Assembly: GCF_907165215.1 (NCBI RefSeq)
Contig: NZ_CAJRAY010000036.1
Span: forward strand, 1-61,341
Direction of reading: 5' to 3'
DNA length: 61,341 nt
DNA from: Thermobacillus xylanilyticus
GTDB lineage: Bacteria; Bacillota; Bacilli; Paenibacillales; Paenibacillaceae
The notes under the pieces: generated by a model
What the model saw: only the letters and a program-made list of their open reading frames with translations
Databases searched by the model: none
Told to the model about the DNA's origin: nothing
Made by a program: the position numbers and the translations under genes
Shown here: positions 51,234 to 60,404 of the stretch, one piece after another
How positions within the stretch are numbered: position 1 is the stretch's first letter
Layout of the letters: the number at the start of each line of letters is the position of its first letter

Positions 51234-53501
51234 TTATTCGGAAGATCCGACAATGATTACATGGGCGTCGCCCGGCCCGTGCACGCCGATCGTCAGATCG
51301 TTCTCGATGTCGGCCGAGCGGCTCGGGCCGGAAATAAGATGAACGCCCGCCGGCATGGCGCTCCGGCCGCCCGCGTCGAATTCGGCGAAAACTTCGCCCA
51401 GCCGCGTGCGGATCCGATCCGCCGGCAGCACGATGAACAGCACGGGCGGCAGCAGGCTCACCGACCGGCCGCGCTCCCTGGAAGAAAGGAGCGCGACGGT
51501 GCCCGTGTACGCCGCGGCGCAGTCGGCGAGCACGATGCCCGCATCCGCCCCTGCGGCAACCGCGATCCAATCCGTATCGGAATCGCGGTTCCAGACGCTT
51601 AAGCACGCGTCCGGCATCGCGTTGTCCAGCGCCAGGGCGGCCAGCTCCGGCGCATCCTGCAAGAGCAGGCTGGATGCGCCGCGCGCGGCTGCCTGCTCCG
51701 CGATGTAGCGCGATGCCGCGTGCAGGTTGGGCACGCTCGCGACATGGCCGCCGGCCGCCCGGAAATTGGCGGCAAACCGCTCGCGGCGCTCCTCCGGCGG
51801 GAGCGTGAACGCGTTCCAGAAGTCCGGCGCTCCGCGGAACGGCCGGACTGCCGGCGCCGACCGAAGCCGGCGGCCCAGCTTCTGCGCGATATGCCCGAGC
51901 ATGGCGCGCTGGTCGTCCGGCATCGCATGCTGCTCCGGCAAATCCGCAGCCTGAACCTGCGCCGCCGTCGGGGCCATATGCCGCGCCTGCCCGTGCGCCG
52001 CACCGCCGGCCTCATGTCCGCCTGCGGTGCGCTTCGCCATTGCCGCGCGCAGCCGTTCCTCCACGGCCGGGTCAAGCGGCTTCGCAACGCCCGCGCTTCT
52101 CTTCTTCCACCGGTCGCGAAACGATTCCGGCGGCAACATCGGCAACGCCCGGTGCCTGATCCACCCATCCAGCGGACCGATGCGCGCGCGGATCTCGCCG
52201 TCCCGTCCGACGAACCGCTGTCCGATCTTCGCCAGTTTCAGGGCGGACGCAAGCCGCCCCGACTTGGCCATGGTGAGCCCGTACGCTTTCATCGCCGCCG
52301 CCTCTCCCGCGCTGCGGTGCGGGCTTTCCGCCTTGCGCCGCCGCAGGTAGACGAGCATGTCGTGCAGCGGAATTTTCACCGGGCAGGCTTCCCAGCATGC
52401 GCCGCACAGACTGGAAGCGTTCGCGATGTCGTCCCATTCCGCGACATTCTTCTTGAGCGCCGGCGTCAGCACCGCGCCGATCGGCCCGCTGTACGTGCTG
52501 CCGTAGGCGTGGCCGCCGATGTGCCGATAGACCGGGCACACATTGAGGCAGGCGCCGCAGCGGATGCAGTTCAACAGCTCCTGGAACTCCGGATCGCCGA
52601 GCTGGTTCGACCGGCCGTTGTCGACGATGACGATATGCATCTCCTCCGGCCCGTCGCCGTCCCCCGGCCGCCGCGGGCCGCTGATGCCGGACAGGTAGAC
52701 GGTCAGCTTCTGGCCGGTCGCCGAGCGCGGCAGCAGCGTCGCCATCACCTCGAGATCCGCCCAGGACGGCACGATCCGCTCCATCCCCATCAACGTGATC
52801 TGCACCTTCGGCACGGTCGACACCATCCGCGCGTTCCCTTCATTCTCGAAAATGCAGATCGAGCCCGTCTCGGCCACCGCGAAATTGCAGCCGGTCATGC
52901 CGATGTCCGCTCTGAGAAACTCTTCCCGCAGCCGCTTGCGCGCAAATCCCGCCAGCACCTTCGTGTCGGGCGGCAATTTCTCTCCCGCTTCTTCCGACAG
53001 CACTTCCGCGATCTGCGCCTTGTTCTTGTGGATGGCCGGAATGATGATGTGCGACGGCGCTTCGCCCGCGAGCTGGATGATGTATTCGCCGAGGTCCGTC
53101 TCGATCGCCTTGACGCCGATCTCCTTGAGCGCCTGGTTCAGATGCAGTTCCTCGGTCACCATCGACTTCGACTTGACGACGGTCTTCGCCTGAACGCGGC
53201 GCGCGATGGTCTGCACGATGCGCACCGCCTCATCCGCCGTCCGGGCAAAATGCACCTGCGCGCCGTTCGCCCTTGCGTTCTCCGCGAACAGATTCAGATA
53301 ATAGTCCAGATGCGCGATCGTATGCAGCCGGATCTGCCGGCCGCGCTCGCGCCATGCTTCCCAGTTGCCGTGCTCCCCGGCCGCCTGCTGCCGGCCCGAG
53401 CGGAGCCGCTCCGTCGTGAAGCGGACCGCCTGGCGGAGAAAATCGTCCTCCAGCGCCGCTTCCGCCCGCTCCTTCACCGTATCGCGGGAATCGAGACTCA
53501 T
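51234..53501 (-). CDS. Fused LutB-LutC, L-lactate oxidation iron-sulfur protein
   Basis: A 755-residue protein. In Bacillus the lactate-oxidation complex is LutA, LutB and LutC encoded by three genes; here B and C are one. The LutB part (about 1-470) has a LUD domain and two ferredoxin-type clusters: CIRCGACLNVCPVYR (Cys312, 315, 318, 322) and CGACWEACP (Cys366, 369, 373). A linker (about 470-560, Ala/Gln/Met-rich) leads to a LutC-like LUD domain (RFAANFRAAGGHVASVPNL ... AGADAGIVLADCAAAYTGTV ... VHLISGPSRSADIENDLTIG). The start overlaps the lutA stop by 4 nt. Together they should oxidise L-lactate to pyruvate. Confidence 0.92.
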   Translation of the reverse strand: MSLDSRDTVKERAEAALEDDFLRQAVRFTTERLRSGRQQAAGEHGNWEAWRERGRQIRLHTIAHLDYYLNLFAENARANGAQVHFARTADEAVRIVQTIARRVQAKTVVKSKSMVTEELHLNQALKEIGVKAIETDLGEYIIQLAGEAPSHIIIPAIHKNKAQIAEVLSEEAGEKLPPDTKVLAGFARKRLREEFLRADIGMTGCNFAVAETGSICIFENEGNARMVSTVPKVQITLMGMERIVPSWADLEVMATLLPRSATGQKLTVYLSGISGPRRPGDGDGPEEMHIVIVDNGRSNQLGDPEFQELLNCIRCGACLNVCPVYRHIGGHAYGSTYSGPIGAVLTPALKKNVAEWDDIANASSLCGACWEACPVKIPLHDMLVYLRRRKAESPHRSAGEAAAMKAYGLTMAKSGRLASALKLAKIGQRFVGRDGEIRARIGPLDGWIRHRALPMLPPESFRDRWKKRSAGVAKPLDPAVEERLRAAMAKRTAGGHEAGGAAHGQARHMAPTAAQVQAADLPEQHAMPDDQRAMLGHIAQKLGRRLRSAPAVRPFRGAPDFWNAFTLPPEERRERFAANFRAAGGHVASVPNLHAASRYIAEQAAARGASSLLLQDAPELAALALDNAMPDACLSVWNRDSDTDWIAVAAGADAGIVLADCAAAYTGTVALLSSRERGRSVSLLPPVLFIVLPADRIRTRLGEVFAEFDAGGRSAMPAGVHLISGPSRSADIENDLTIGVHGPGDAHVIIVGSSE

Positions 53502-54226
53502 GCGCGCTCCACCCCCTCGGCGAGCAGTTCCGCCAGGTGCAGGACGCGGACGTTCGCACCTTTGCGGCGAAGATGGCCTCCGATGTTCATCAGGCAGCCC
53601 ATGTCGAGCCCGGTGAGCACTTCCGCTTCCGTCTCCGTGACATGCTCCGCTTTCTCAGCGACCATCGCGCCGGAGATGTCCGCCATCTTCACGGCGAAGG
53701 TGCCGCCGAACCCGCAGCAGTCCTCGGCCATCGGCAGCGGCACAAATTCAAGCCCGCGCACCGCGGCGAGCAGCTCCAGCGGCTCGTCCTTCACGCCGAG
53801 CAGCCGGCTGCCGTGGCAGGACGGATGGTACGTCACCTTGTGCGGAAAATAGGCCCCGAGATCGCGCACGCCGAGCACCTGGACGAGAAACTGCGAAAAC
53901 TCGTACGTTTTCGCCGCAAGCCGCTCGGCCTGCCCGAGGCGTCGGGCATCGTCCTTGAACAGCTCCCGGTAATGGTGGAGCATGTAGACGCACGAGCCCG
54001 AAGGCGCAATGACGAAATCGCTGTCTTCGAACGCGTCCAGCACGGTGCGCGCCGCCGCGCGGGCATCGTCCCAGTAGCCCGAGTTGAACGCCGGCTGGCC
54101 GCAGCACGTCTGGCCTTCCGGAAATTCGACCCGCACCCCCTGCCGCTCCAGCAGCCGGACCATCGCCTCGCCGACGCCCGGGAACATCGCGTCGCAGATA
54201 CAGGTTATGAACAGTGAAATCTTCAA
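53498..54226 (-). CDS. lutA: L-lactate oxidation subunit LutA
   Basis: A 242-residue CCG-domain protein (LutA/GlpC-like) that is part of the L-lactate oxidising complex. Two CCG motifs are visible: EGQTCCGQPAFNSGYW and MAEDCCGFGGTFAVKM, together with SCHGSRLLG. Start at a TTG 6 nt after GGGAGGTG, giving MKISLFITCICDAMFPGVG. The frame is much longer upstream but that part overlaps the DeoR gene and is not coding. It lies 17 bp downstream of the DeoR-type regulator gene. Confidence 0.95.
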   Translation of the reverse strand: MKISLFITCICDAMFPGVGEAMVRLLERQGVRVEFPEGQTCCGQPAFNSGYWDDARAAARTVLDAFEDSDFVIAPSGSCVYMLHHYRELFKDDARRLGQAERLAAKTYEFSQFLVQVLGVRDLGAYFPHKVTYHPSCHGSRLLGVKDEPLELLAAVRGLEFVPLPMAEDCCGFGGTFAVKMADISGAMVAEKAEHVTETEAEVLTGLDMGCLMNIGGHLRRKGANVRVLHLAELLAEGVERA

Positions 54227-54243
54227 GAAAGCGCACCTCCCGG

Positions 54244-55017
54244 CTATACGGCAATGACCTCGATGCCGAGCGCGCGGTACGATTCGGCCATCGCCTCGTC
54301 GAGCCCGCGGTCCGTAATGATCGTATTCACGGCGCCCAGATCGAGCGCCCGCGCGAAAGCCTGCACGCCGAATTTGCTGGCGTCCGCGAGCAGAATCACA
54401 TGGTCCGCGATTTCGGCCATCTTCCGCTTGATCTGCGCCTGAAGTCCGGTCGATTCGCTGATCCCGCGTTCGGGATGGATGCCTTTGCAGGACAGGAACG
54501 CTTTCTCGACATGGAAATCGTCCAGCGCCCGCTCGGCGAGCGGGCCGACGAACGACAGCGAGCGGTGCGACATCAGGCCGCCCGTCGACAGCACCTCGAT
54601 CCGCTCCTTGCTGCCGAGTTCCGCCGCCGCCTTGACCGAGTTCGTCAGCACCGTCAGCGGCATGTCCGGCAGAATGCGCGCCACGTACCAGGCCGTCGAG
54701 CTGCCGTCCAGCAGGATGCGCTCGCCCGGACGAATAAGCTTCACCGCTTCCTCCGCGATCCGCCGCTTCTCCTCGGCATGCGTGATTTCGCGCTCGTAGT
54801 ACGGAATTTCCTGCGGTCCGCCGGACAGATCCGCATCCCGCACACTGACGGCGCCGCCGTGCGACCGCCGGAGCCGGCCCGCTTCCTCGAGCCGGTCGAG
54901 ATCCCGGCGGATCGTCTCCTCCGTCACGCCGCACAGTTCCGCCAGTTCGGAGACGCGCGCGCTGCCGCGCTCGTTCACCACCCGCACGATAAATTCCTGC
55001 CGTTCCGCAGCCAGCAT
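54244..55017 (-). CDS. DeoR-family repressor, probable rhamnose regulator RhaR
   Basis: A 257-residue DeoR regulator. The N-terminal winged helix is VSELAELCGVTEETIRRDLDRLEEAGRLRRSHGGAV; the sugar-phosphate-binding domain includes ILLDGSSTAWYVARIL, VLTNSVKAAAEL and ILLADASKFG. Bacillus relatives control the rhamnose operon with this kind of regulator. Start is not certain: the ATG at 55017 has GGTGA 6 nt upstream; one four codons upstream is also possible. It lies between rhaB and lutA, so it is cotranscribed with the genes that it probably controls. Confidence 0.88.
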   Translation of the reverse strand: MLAAERQEFIVRVVNERGSARVSELAELCGVTEETIRRDLDRLEEAGRLRRSHGGAVSVRDADLSGGPQEIPYYEREITHAEEKRRIAEEAVKLIRPGERILLDGSSTAWYVARILPDMPLTVLTNSVKAAAELGSKERIEVLSTGGLMSHRSLSFVGPLAERALDDFHVEKAFLSCKGIHPERGISESTGLQAQIKRKMAEIADHVILLADASKFGVQAFARALDLGAVNTIITDRGLDEAMAESYRALGIEVIAV

Positions 55018-55043
55018 GGTCTTCACCATCCCTGTAGATTCCG

Positions 55044-56528
55044 TCAGCCCGCCGCGCAGCTCCCCCACAGGGCAGCGCAGCGTCCGTACGCTTCCTCCCA
55101 GGCGGCCGCCGATCCCGGTTCGGGCTCGTACACCGTCACGGGGAAGGAATCCCGGATCACCTTTCTCGCCTCGCGGATGTCCGCGAGATCTCCCGACGCG
55201 ATCCATTGTACCGCAAGATTGCCGATCGCGCTTCCCTCAGCCGGACCCGCCCAGACGGGGCGGCCGATCGCGTTCGCCGTCCATTGGCAGAGCAGCTTGT
55301 TCTGAATACCGCCGCCGACCATGTGCAGCTTGTCGAACTTCCGGCCGGACAACCGCTCGGTCTGTTCGAGGATGTGACGATACTTGAGCGCGAGGCTCTC
55401 GAGGACGCAGCGCGTGATCGCGCCGTCCGTCTCCGGCGCCGCCTGGCCCGTGCGGGTCGCGTACGCCCTCACCCGCTCCGGCATGCCGCCGGGCGGAAGA
55501 AACGACGGATCGTCGGGATCGATCAGCGCGGCGAACGGTTTCGCCGCCTCGGCCCGCGCAAGCAGCTCGGCATGGGAGACCTCCCGGCCTTCCCGCTTCC
55601 AGGTGCGGCGGCATTCCTCGAGAATCCAGAGCCCCATGATGTTTTTCAGCAGCCGATAGGTGCCGAAGACGCCGCCTTCGTTCGTGAAATTGAGTTCCCG
55701 GGCTTCCTCCGTGAGCACCGGCTGCGGCACTTCCGTGCCGAGCAGCGACCAGGTGCCGCAGCTGAGGTAGGCGAACGAATCGCTCTCCGCCGGCACGGCC
55801 GCCACCGCCGAGCCGGTGTCGTGCTCGGCAACCGCGACGACGCGGATCGGGCCGAGTCCGAGCTCCGACTGCACGCTGCCCCGAAGCTCCCCCGCGGCGG
55901 CGCCGGGCATGAGCACGGGACCGAACCAGCCCCGCGGAATGCCGATCGCCTCGAGCAGCCGATCATCCCAATCGCCCTTCACCGGATTGTAGAGCTGCGT
56001 CGTCGTCGCGTTCGTGAACTCGTTCGCCGCCTCGCCGGTCAGGAAGTACCGGATGAGATCGGGAATCATCAGGAACCGGCGCGCTTCGCGCAGCGCGGGA
56101 TGATCCGCTTCCTTCATCGCGAGGAGCTGGTAGATCGTATTAAACGGAAGAAACTGGATGCCGGTCCGCGCGAATATCTCGTCCGCACCGACCTTCTCGA
56201 AAAGCCGCTCCATCATCCCGTCGGTCCGGCTGTCCCGGTAATGGTACGGGTTGCCGAGCAGCTCGCCGCTCGCGTCAAGCAGGCCGTAGTCGACCGCCCA
56301 CGAATCGATCCCGATGCCGCGGATGTCCTCGCCCCGCCGTCCGGCGATCAGCATGCCCTGCTTGATCTCGTGGTACAGGCGGAGAATGTCCCAGTGGAGC
56401 CGGCCGCCCACGGCAACCGGATCGTTCGGAAAGCGGTGGATCTCCTCTGCCGTGATCCGGCTGTCCGTCAGCCGGCCGAGCAGCGCCCGGCCGCTTCCGG
56501 CGCCGAGATCGAACGCCAGCACCGCCAT
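55044..56528 (-). CDS. rhaB: Rhamnulokinase
   Basis: RhaB phosphorylates L-rhamnulose to L-rhamnulose 1-phosphate. FGGY-kinase marks: FDLGAGSGRALLGRL with the phosphate loop, IGIDSWAVDYGLLDASGELL, LPFNTIYQL, AVAEHDTGSAVAAVP, YLSCGTWSLLGTE and LHMVGGGIQNKLLCQW; the GTWSLLGTE motif is typical for rhamnulokinases. 494 residues. 15 bp after rhaA. Confidence 0.96.
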   Translation of the reverse strand: MAVLAFDLGAGSGRALLGRLTDSRITAEEIHRFPNDPVAVGGRLHWDILRLYHEIKQGMLIAGRRGEDIRGIGIDSWAVDYGLLDASGELLGNPYHYRDSRTDGMMERLFEKVGADEIFARTGIQFLPFNTIYQLLAMKEADHPALREARRFLMIPDLIRYFLTGEAANEFTNATTTQLYNPVKGDWDDRLLEAIGIPRGWFGPVLMPGAAAGELRGSVQSELGLGPIRVVAVAEHDTGSAVAAVPAESDSFAYLSCGTWSLLGTEVPQPVLTEEARELNFTNEGGVFGTYRLLKNIMGLWILEECRRTWKREGREVSHAELLARAEAAKPFAALIDPDDPSFLPPGGMPERVRAYATRTGQAAPETDGAITRCVLESLALKYRHILEQTERLSGRKFDKLHMVGGGIQNKLLCQWTANAIGRPVWAGPAEGSAIGNLAVQWIASGDLADIREARKVIRDSFPVTVYEPEPGSAAAWEEAYGRCAALWGSCAAG

Positions 56529-56543
56529 GCCGCATCCGCCTCC

Positions 56544-57806
56544 TTATCCGTTGCGCTTCGCCAGCACGTCCCGCTCGTACGCCCGGACTTCATCAAGCCA
56601 CGTCTCGCGCACGGGCACGCCCGATTTCGCGCAATAGTAGTCCCACACCGCTCCGAACGGATACGTCTTGAATTCTTCCGTCAGCGCAAGCCGCGTCGTG
56701 TAATCGCCTTCGAGCTCGGCCTGTTTCAGCCGGTCCGCCGGCTCCAGCATCGCCCTGAGCAGCGCTTTCAGCGTGCTGCGCGTGCCGATGACCCAGGCGG
56801 CCACGCGGTTGATGCTCGCATCGAAGAAATCCAGCCCGATATGCGTCCGATCGAGCAGGCCGCAGCGGACGAGCTCCCGGGCGATCTCCTGCGTCTCGTC
56901 GTCGAGGATGACGACGTGGTCGCTGTCCCAGCGCATCGGCCGGCTCACATGGAGCAGCAGGCCGCTGGTGAACAGCGAGAGCGCCGACATTTTGCCCGCG
57001 ATGCTCTCGGTCGGGTGGAAATGGCCCGCGTCGAGGCAGAGCAGCGTCCCTTTCTGGATGGCGTATCCCATGTAAAATTCGTGCGATCCGACGACGTATG
57101 CCTCGGAACCGATGCCGAACAGCTTGCTCTCCACCGCATCCAGGTGAACCGCGGGATCGATTTTCTCCGCGAACACCTCATCCAGCGCTTCCTTCAGCCG
57201 GATGCGCGGAGCGAGCCGGTCGGCCGGCGCGTCCTTGAACCCGTCCGGAATCCAGACGTTCGTGACGCAAGTCTGCCCGAGTTGTTCGCCGAAATACGCG
57301 CCGATCTTGCGCGAAGCCTTGCAGTGGTCGATCCAGAATCGGCGGACAGCCGGATCGGGATGACTCAGCGTGAAGCCGTCGGACGCTTTCGGATGGGAGA
57401 AGCACGTCGGGTTGAAGTCGAGGCCGAGCCCCTGGTCCTTCGCCCAATCGACCCAGCTCTGAAAATGCCTCGGCTCAAGCGCATCCAGATCCACTTTCTC
57501 GTCGGTGTCGGCGTAAATGGCGTGGAGGTTCACCTTGTGTTTGCCGGGAATGAGCGACAGCGCCTTCTCGAGGTCGGCGCGCAGTTCGTCCGCCGTCCGC
57601 GCCGCTCCCGGATAGTTGCCGGTGACGGCCAGGCCGCCGCCCAGCCCGCCCCCGCGGAAGAGGAACCCTTGCACGTCGTCGCCCTGCCAGCAGTGCACGG
57701 AAATTTTGATCGACTGAAGGCGCTCGATGGCCTTGTCCGTATCGATCCCGTGCGCCGCGTAGAGCGCCCTGGCCGCTTCATATGCTTGCTCGATGTTTCG
57801 TTCCAT
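56544..57806 (-). CDS. rhaA: L-rhamnose isomerase
   Basis: RhaA converts L-rhamnose to L-rhamnulose. The 420-residue protein contains [58 protein letters not shown] and [16 protein letters not shown] with the metal-binding His and Asp residues. Length normal. GGAGG precedes the ATG. It is followed by rhaB. Confidence 0.97.
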   Translation of the reverse strand: MERNIEQAYEAARALYAAHGIDTDKAIERLQSIKISVHCWQGDDVQGFLFRGGGLGGGLAVTGNYPGAARTADELRADLEKALSLIPGKHKVNLHAIYADTDEKVDLDALEPRHFQSWVDWAKDQGLGLDFNPTCFSHPKASDGFTLSHPDPAVRRFWIDHCKASRKIGAYFGEQLGQTCVTNVWIPDGFKDAPADRLAPRIRLKEALDEVFAEKIDPAVHLDAVESKLFGIGSEAYVVGSHEFYMGYAIQKGTLLCLDAGHFHPTESIAGKMSALSLFTSGLLLHVSRPMRWDSDHVVILDDETQEIARELVRCGLLDRTHIGLDFFDASINRVAAWVIGTRSTLKALLRAMLEPADRLKQAELEGDYTTRLALTEEFKTYPFGAVWDYYCAKSGVPVRETWLDEVRAYERDVLAKRNG

Positions 57807-57819
57807 TCGCCGCTCCTCC

Positions 57820-58191
57820 TTATTTTACCGGGTAAGCCATGACCGACATCAGCGCGTTCTCCGCCTGTGTCGCATCCATCCTGCTGTACTGCACGACGAC
57901 CGGAATGTCGCTGCGGACCTCGATCGCGTACGGAACGCCCGCCGGAATCTGCTCGCCGTCCTTGACGAGCGAGCTCGTGCGGATGTGCTTCGTACGGCGC
58001 CCCGGCACGACATACGGGATATCTTCGATCGGATCACGGTCTTCGAAATAGATCGTGAACTTGAGCAGCGCTTCCTCGGACGATCCGTTCAGCACGCAGA
58101 CCGATTCGTGGCTGACCAGCGCGCCGCTGCTCGTCTCCGGAATATAGCCGTCCGGAATGATCCAGTGGGTGTGGCCGAAAGCTTTGTACAT
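57820..58191 (-). CDS. Sensory-rhodopsin-transducer-family protein (small-molecule-binding)
   Basis: A 123-residue beta-sandwich protein of the family named after the Anabaena sensory rhodopsin transducer (ASRT). It shows [14 protein letters not shown] at the N terminus, [26 protein letters not shown], and [24 protein letters not shown]. Most family members lack a rhodopsin partner and are found with sugar-use genes; a role in binding a sugar has been proposed. There is no rhodopsin here. GGGAGG lies 6-7 nt before the ATG. It lies between the aldolase fusion gene and rhaA, where some relatives have the mutarotase RhaM. Confidence 0.85.
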   Translation of the reverse strand: MYKAFGHTHWIIPDGYIPETSSGALVSHESVCVLNGSSEEALLKFTIYFEDRDPIEDIPYVVPGRRTKHIRTSSLVKDGEQIPAGVPYAIEVRSDIPVVVQYSRMDATQAENALMSVMAYPVK

Positions 58192-58243
58192 GGATTCGCC
58201 CTCCCTTTCAATTTGGAAGTTGATTCGTCCAATGCACAAAAGA

Positions 58244-60313
58244 TCAACGGGTGAACGCCGCCGGCACGCCGCCGTCGACGGTCAGCATGCACCCCGTCGT
58301 CTTCGCCGCCTTCGACGAAGCGAAGAACGCGATCGCTTCGGCGATGTCGCGCGGGTAGATGTTCACGAGCAGCGTCGTACGCTTGCGGTAATACTCTTCA
58401 AGCTGGTCGGGCTCGATGCCGTACGCGGCCGCCCGCTCGTTCCGCCACGCGCTGTTCCAGATCGCGGAGCCCTGCAGCACCGCGTCCGGCAGCACGCTGT
58501 TCACGCGAATGCCGAGCGGTCCGCCTTCGGCGGCGATGCAGCGGGCGAGATGGACTTCAAGCGCCTTGGCCGCGCTGTAGGCGGTGGCGTTTTTGCCGGC
58601 GTAGACCGAGTTTTTCGACCCGACGAAAATCATGCTGCCGCCCGTGTTCTGCTCCTTCATGACTTTAAACGCCTCGCGCGCGACAAGGAAATAGCCGGTG
58701 CCGAGCACGTTCATGTTCAGGTTCCATTCGTCGAGCGACGTTTCTTCGAACGGGCTGGACGTGGCGAGTCCCGCGTTGTTCACGAGAATGTCGACACCGC
58801 CGTAGTAGAGCGCGGCTTCCTTGTAAGCGGCCTGCACTTCCGACTCTTTGGTGACGTCCATCTTCACGGCCAGCGCCCGGCCTTCTCCGTACTTCGCGTT
58901 AAGCTCCTCGGCCACCTTCTGCGCGCCCTCGAGGTTGAGATCGGCGAGCACGACATGCGCGCCTTCCGCCGCCAGCCGCCGCGCCGTCTCGCTGCCGATG
59001 CCGCCTGCGCCGCCCGTGATGAACGCGACCTGGCGGGAAAATTCCGCTTCCGGCGGAGCGAGCGTCAGCTTGTAAAGTTCAAGCGGCCAGTATTCGACGT
59101 TGTACGATTCGTTCTCGCTGAGCGACACGAACTTGCCGAGCGCCGCGGCGCCCCGCATGACGGCGATCGCGCGATGATAGAGCGCGCCGCTGACGTTCGC
59201 CATCGCCTTGCTCTTGCCGGTGTTGATCATGCCGACGCCCGGAATCAGGATGACGCGCGGCGCCGCTTCGAACATGACGTCGCCTTCATTCTTGTTGCGC
59301 TCGAAGTAGGCTTTGTACTGCTCCTTGTAGGCGGCGATGCCGTCGATCAGTTTCTGCTTGAGGCCTTCGACATCGTTCGCGTCCGGCGTCCAGTCGACGA
59401 AGAGCGGCACAACTTTCGTGTGAACGAGATGGTCCGGGCAGGCGGCGCCGACCTGGGACAGCTCGGGCGCGTCCGCCCCGCCGACGAACGTGAGCACATC
59501 TTCTTCATCGTCGAACGCGAGAATCATCTTCTTGTCGCCGCTCACCGCGCCGCGCACGGCCGGCATCACTTCCGCGGCGATCTTGCGGCGCGTCTCCGCC
59601 GGCAGCGGCGCGTGCTTCTGCCCCCCGAACAACTTCGCGTTGTCGACGCGCGCTTCGATGTACGCCTCCGCCTCGTTGATGATGCGGATCGTCTGCTCGT
59701 AGCACGCCTCCGCCGTTTCGCCCCACGTGACAAGGCCGTGCTTCTCCATCAGGACGAGCTCGGCCTTCGGGTTGGCGAGCACGCCTTCGGCGATCATTTT
59801 CGAGAGCTTGAAGCCCGGGCGGATGTACGGCACCCAGACGAACCGGTCGCCGAAAATCTCTTCCGCGATCTGCCGGCCGTTGTCCGCGCAGCAGATGCTG
59901 ATGATCGCGTCCGGATGCGTATGGTCGACATGCTTGAACGGCAGGAATGCGTGCAGCAGCGTCTCGATCGATGCGCGCGGATGTTTCGCGTCGATCATGC
60001 AGTGTGCGAGGTACGCGACCATCTCCTCGTCGGACATGTCATCCCGCTCGAACAGCGGATGGATGTCATCCATGCGCAGGCCGGTGAAGTTGTGCGCCTT
60101 CATCGTCGCGAGGTCGGAGCCGCTTCCTTTGACGTACATGACTTTGACGTCACGGCCGCGGAAATCTTTCACGATCATTTTGCTGGACGTGTTGCCGCCG
60201 CCCCTGTTGCAGACGCGCCGGTCGCGGCCGAGCAGGTTCGAGCGATAGACAAGTTCTTCGAGGCCGCCCTTCAGCTGCGACGCCGCGGACGGGTCCCACA
60301 AGTTTTGCACCAT
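58244..60313 (-). CDS. rhaEW: Bifunctional rhamnulose-1-phosphate aldolase / short-chain dehydrogenase (RhaEW, YuxG-like)
   Basis: A 689-residue fusion. The N-terminal class II aldolase part (about 1-400) has the zinc-binding HVDHTHPDAI and MEKHGLVTWG and splits L-rhamnulose 1-phosphate to DHAP and L-lactaldehyde. The C-terminal SDR part has AFITGGAGGIGSETARRL, NNAG and the catalytic YSAAKALEVHL and probably oxidises L-lactaldehyde to L-lactate. The ATG at 60313 is preferred because GGAGGG lies 10 nt upstream; an ATG three codons before lies next to the ribosome-binding site. It is the first gene of the rha-lut operon. Confidence 0.95.
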   Translation of the reverse strand: MVQNLWDPSAASQLKGGLEELVYRSNLLGRDRRVCNRGGGNTSSKMIVKDFRGRDVKVMYVKGSGSDLATMKAHNFTGLRMDDIHPLFERDDMSDEEMVAYLAHCMIDAKHPRASIETLLHAFLPFKHVDHTHPDAIISICCADNGRQIAEEIFGDRFVWVPYIRPGFKLSKMIAEGVLANPKAELVLMEKHGLVTWGETAEACYEQTIRIINEAEAYIEARVDNAKLFGGQKHAPLPAETRRKIAAEVMPAVRGAVSGDKKMILAFDDEEDVLTFVGGADAPELSQVGAACPDHLVHTKVVPLFVDWTPDANDVEGLKQKLIDGIAAYKEQYKAYFERNKNEGDVMFEAAPRVILIPGVGMINTGKSKAMANVSGALYHRAIAVMRGAAALGKFVSLSENESYNVEYWPLELYKLTLAPPEAEFSRQVAFITGGAGGIGSETARRLAAEGAHVVLADLNLEGAQKVAEELNAKYGEGRALAVKMDVTKESEVQAAYKEAALYYGGVDILVNNAGLATSSPFEETSLDEWNLNMNVLGTGYFLVAREAFKVMKEQNTGGSMIFVGSKNSVYAGKNATAYSAAKALEVHLARCIAAEGGPLGIRVNSVLPDAVLQGSAIWNSAWRNERAAAYGIEPDQLEEYYRKRTTLLVNIYPRDIAEAIAFFASSKAAKTTGCMLTVDGGVPAAFTR

Positions 60314-60367
60314 CGTTGCCATTCCCTCCGAAACGGATGTTGGTTTTCTTCTGATTTCATACTATCA

Positions 60368-60404
60368 TTTTTGTTTATCTTTGTATAGATTTATTTTTCT
60401 TTGT
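60368..60404. promoter_or_regulatory. Helically phased direct repeats upstream of the rhamnose operon
   Basis: TTTTTGT (60368-60374), TCTTTGT (60378-60384) and TCTTTGT (60398-60404) are spaced by 10 and 20 bp, i.e. on one face of the helix, in an AT-rich stretch 55-90 bp before the operon start. Such phased repeats are typical DeoR-family operators. The DeoR-type protein at 54244-55017 is the probable binder. Confidence 0.55.

Noticed and set aside
52024..54934. The long upstream extension of lutA (to 54934) as part of the protein
   Set aside because: It overlaps the DeoR gene in another frame; the TTG start at 54226 has a strong ribosome-binding site and gives the normal LutA length.
55206..57842. 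An 878-codon plus-strand frame across rhaB and rhaA
   Set aside because: Antisense shadow of two well-supported enzymes; composition Arg/Leu/Asp/His-rich without family-like sequence.
58157..60388. A 743-codon plus-strand frame across the RhaEW gene
   Set aside because: Antisense shadow; the minus-strand product has complete aldolase and SDR motifs and a ribosome-binding site.
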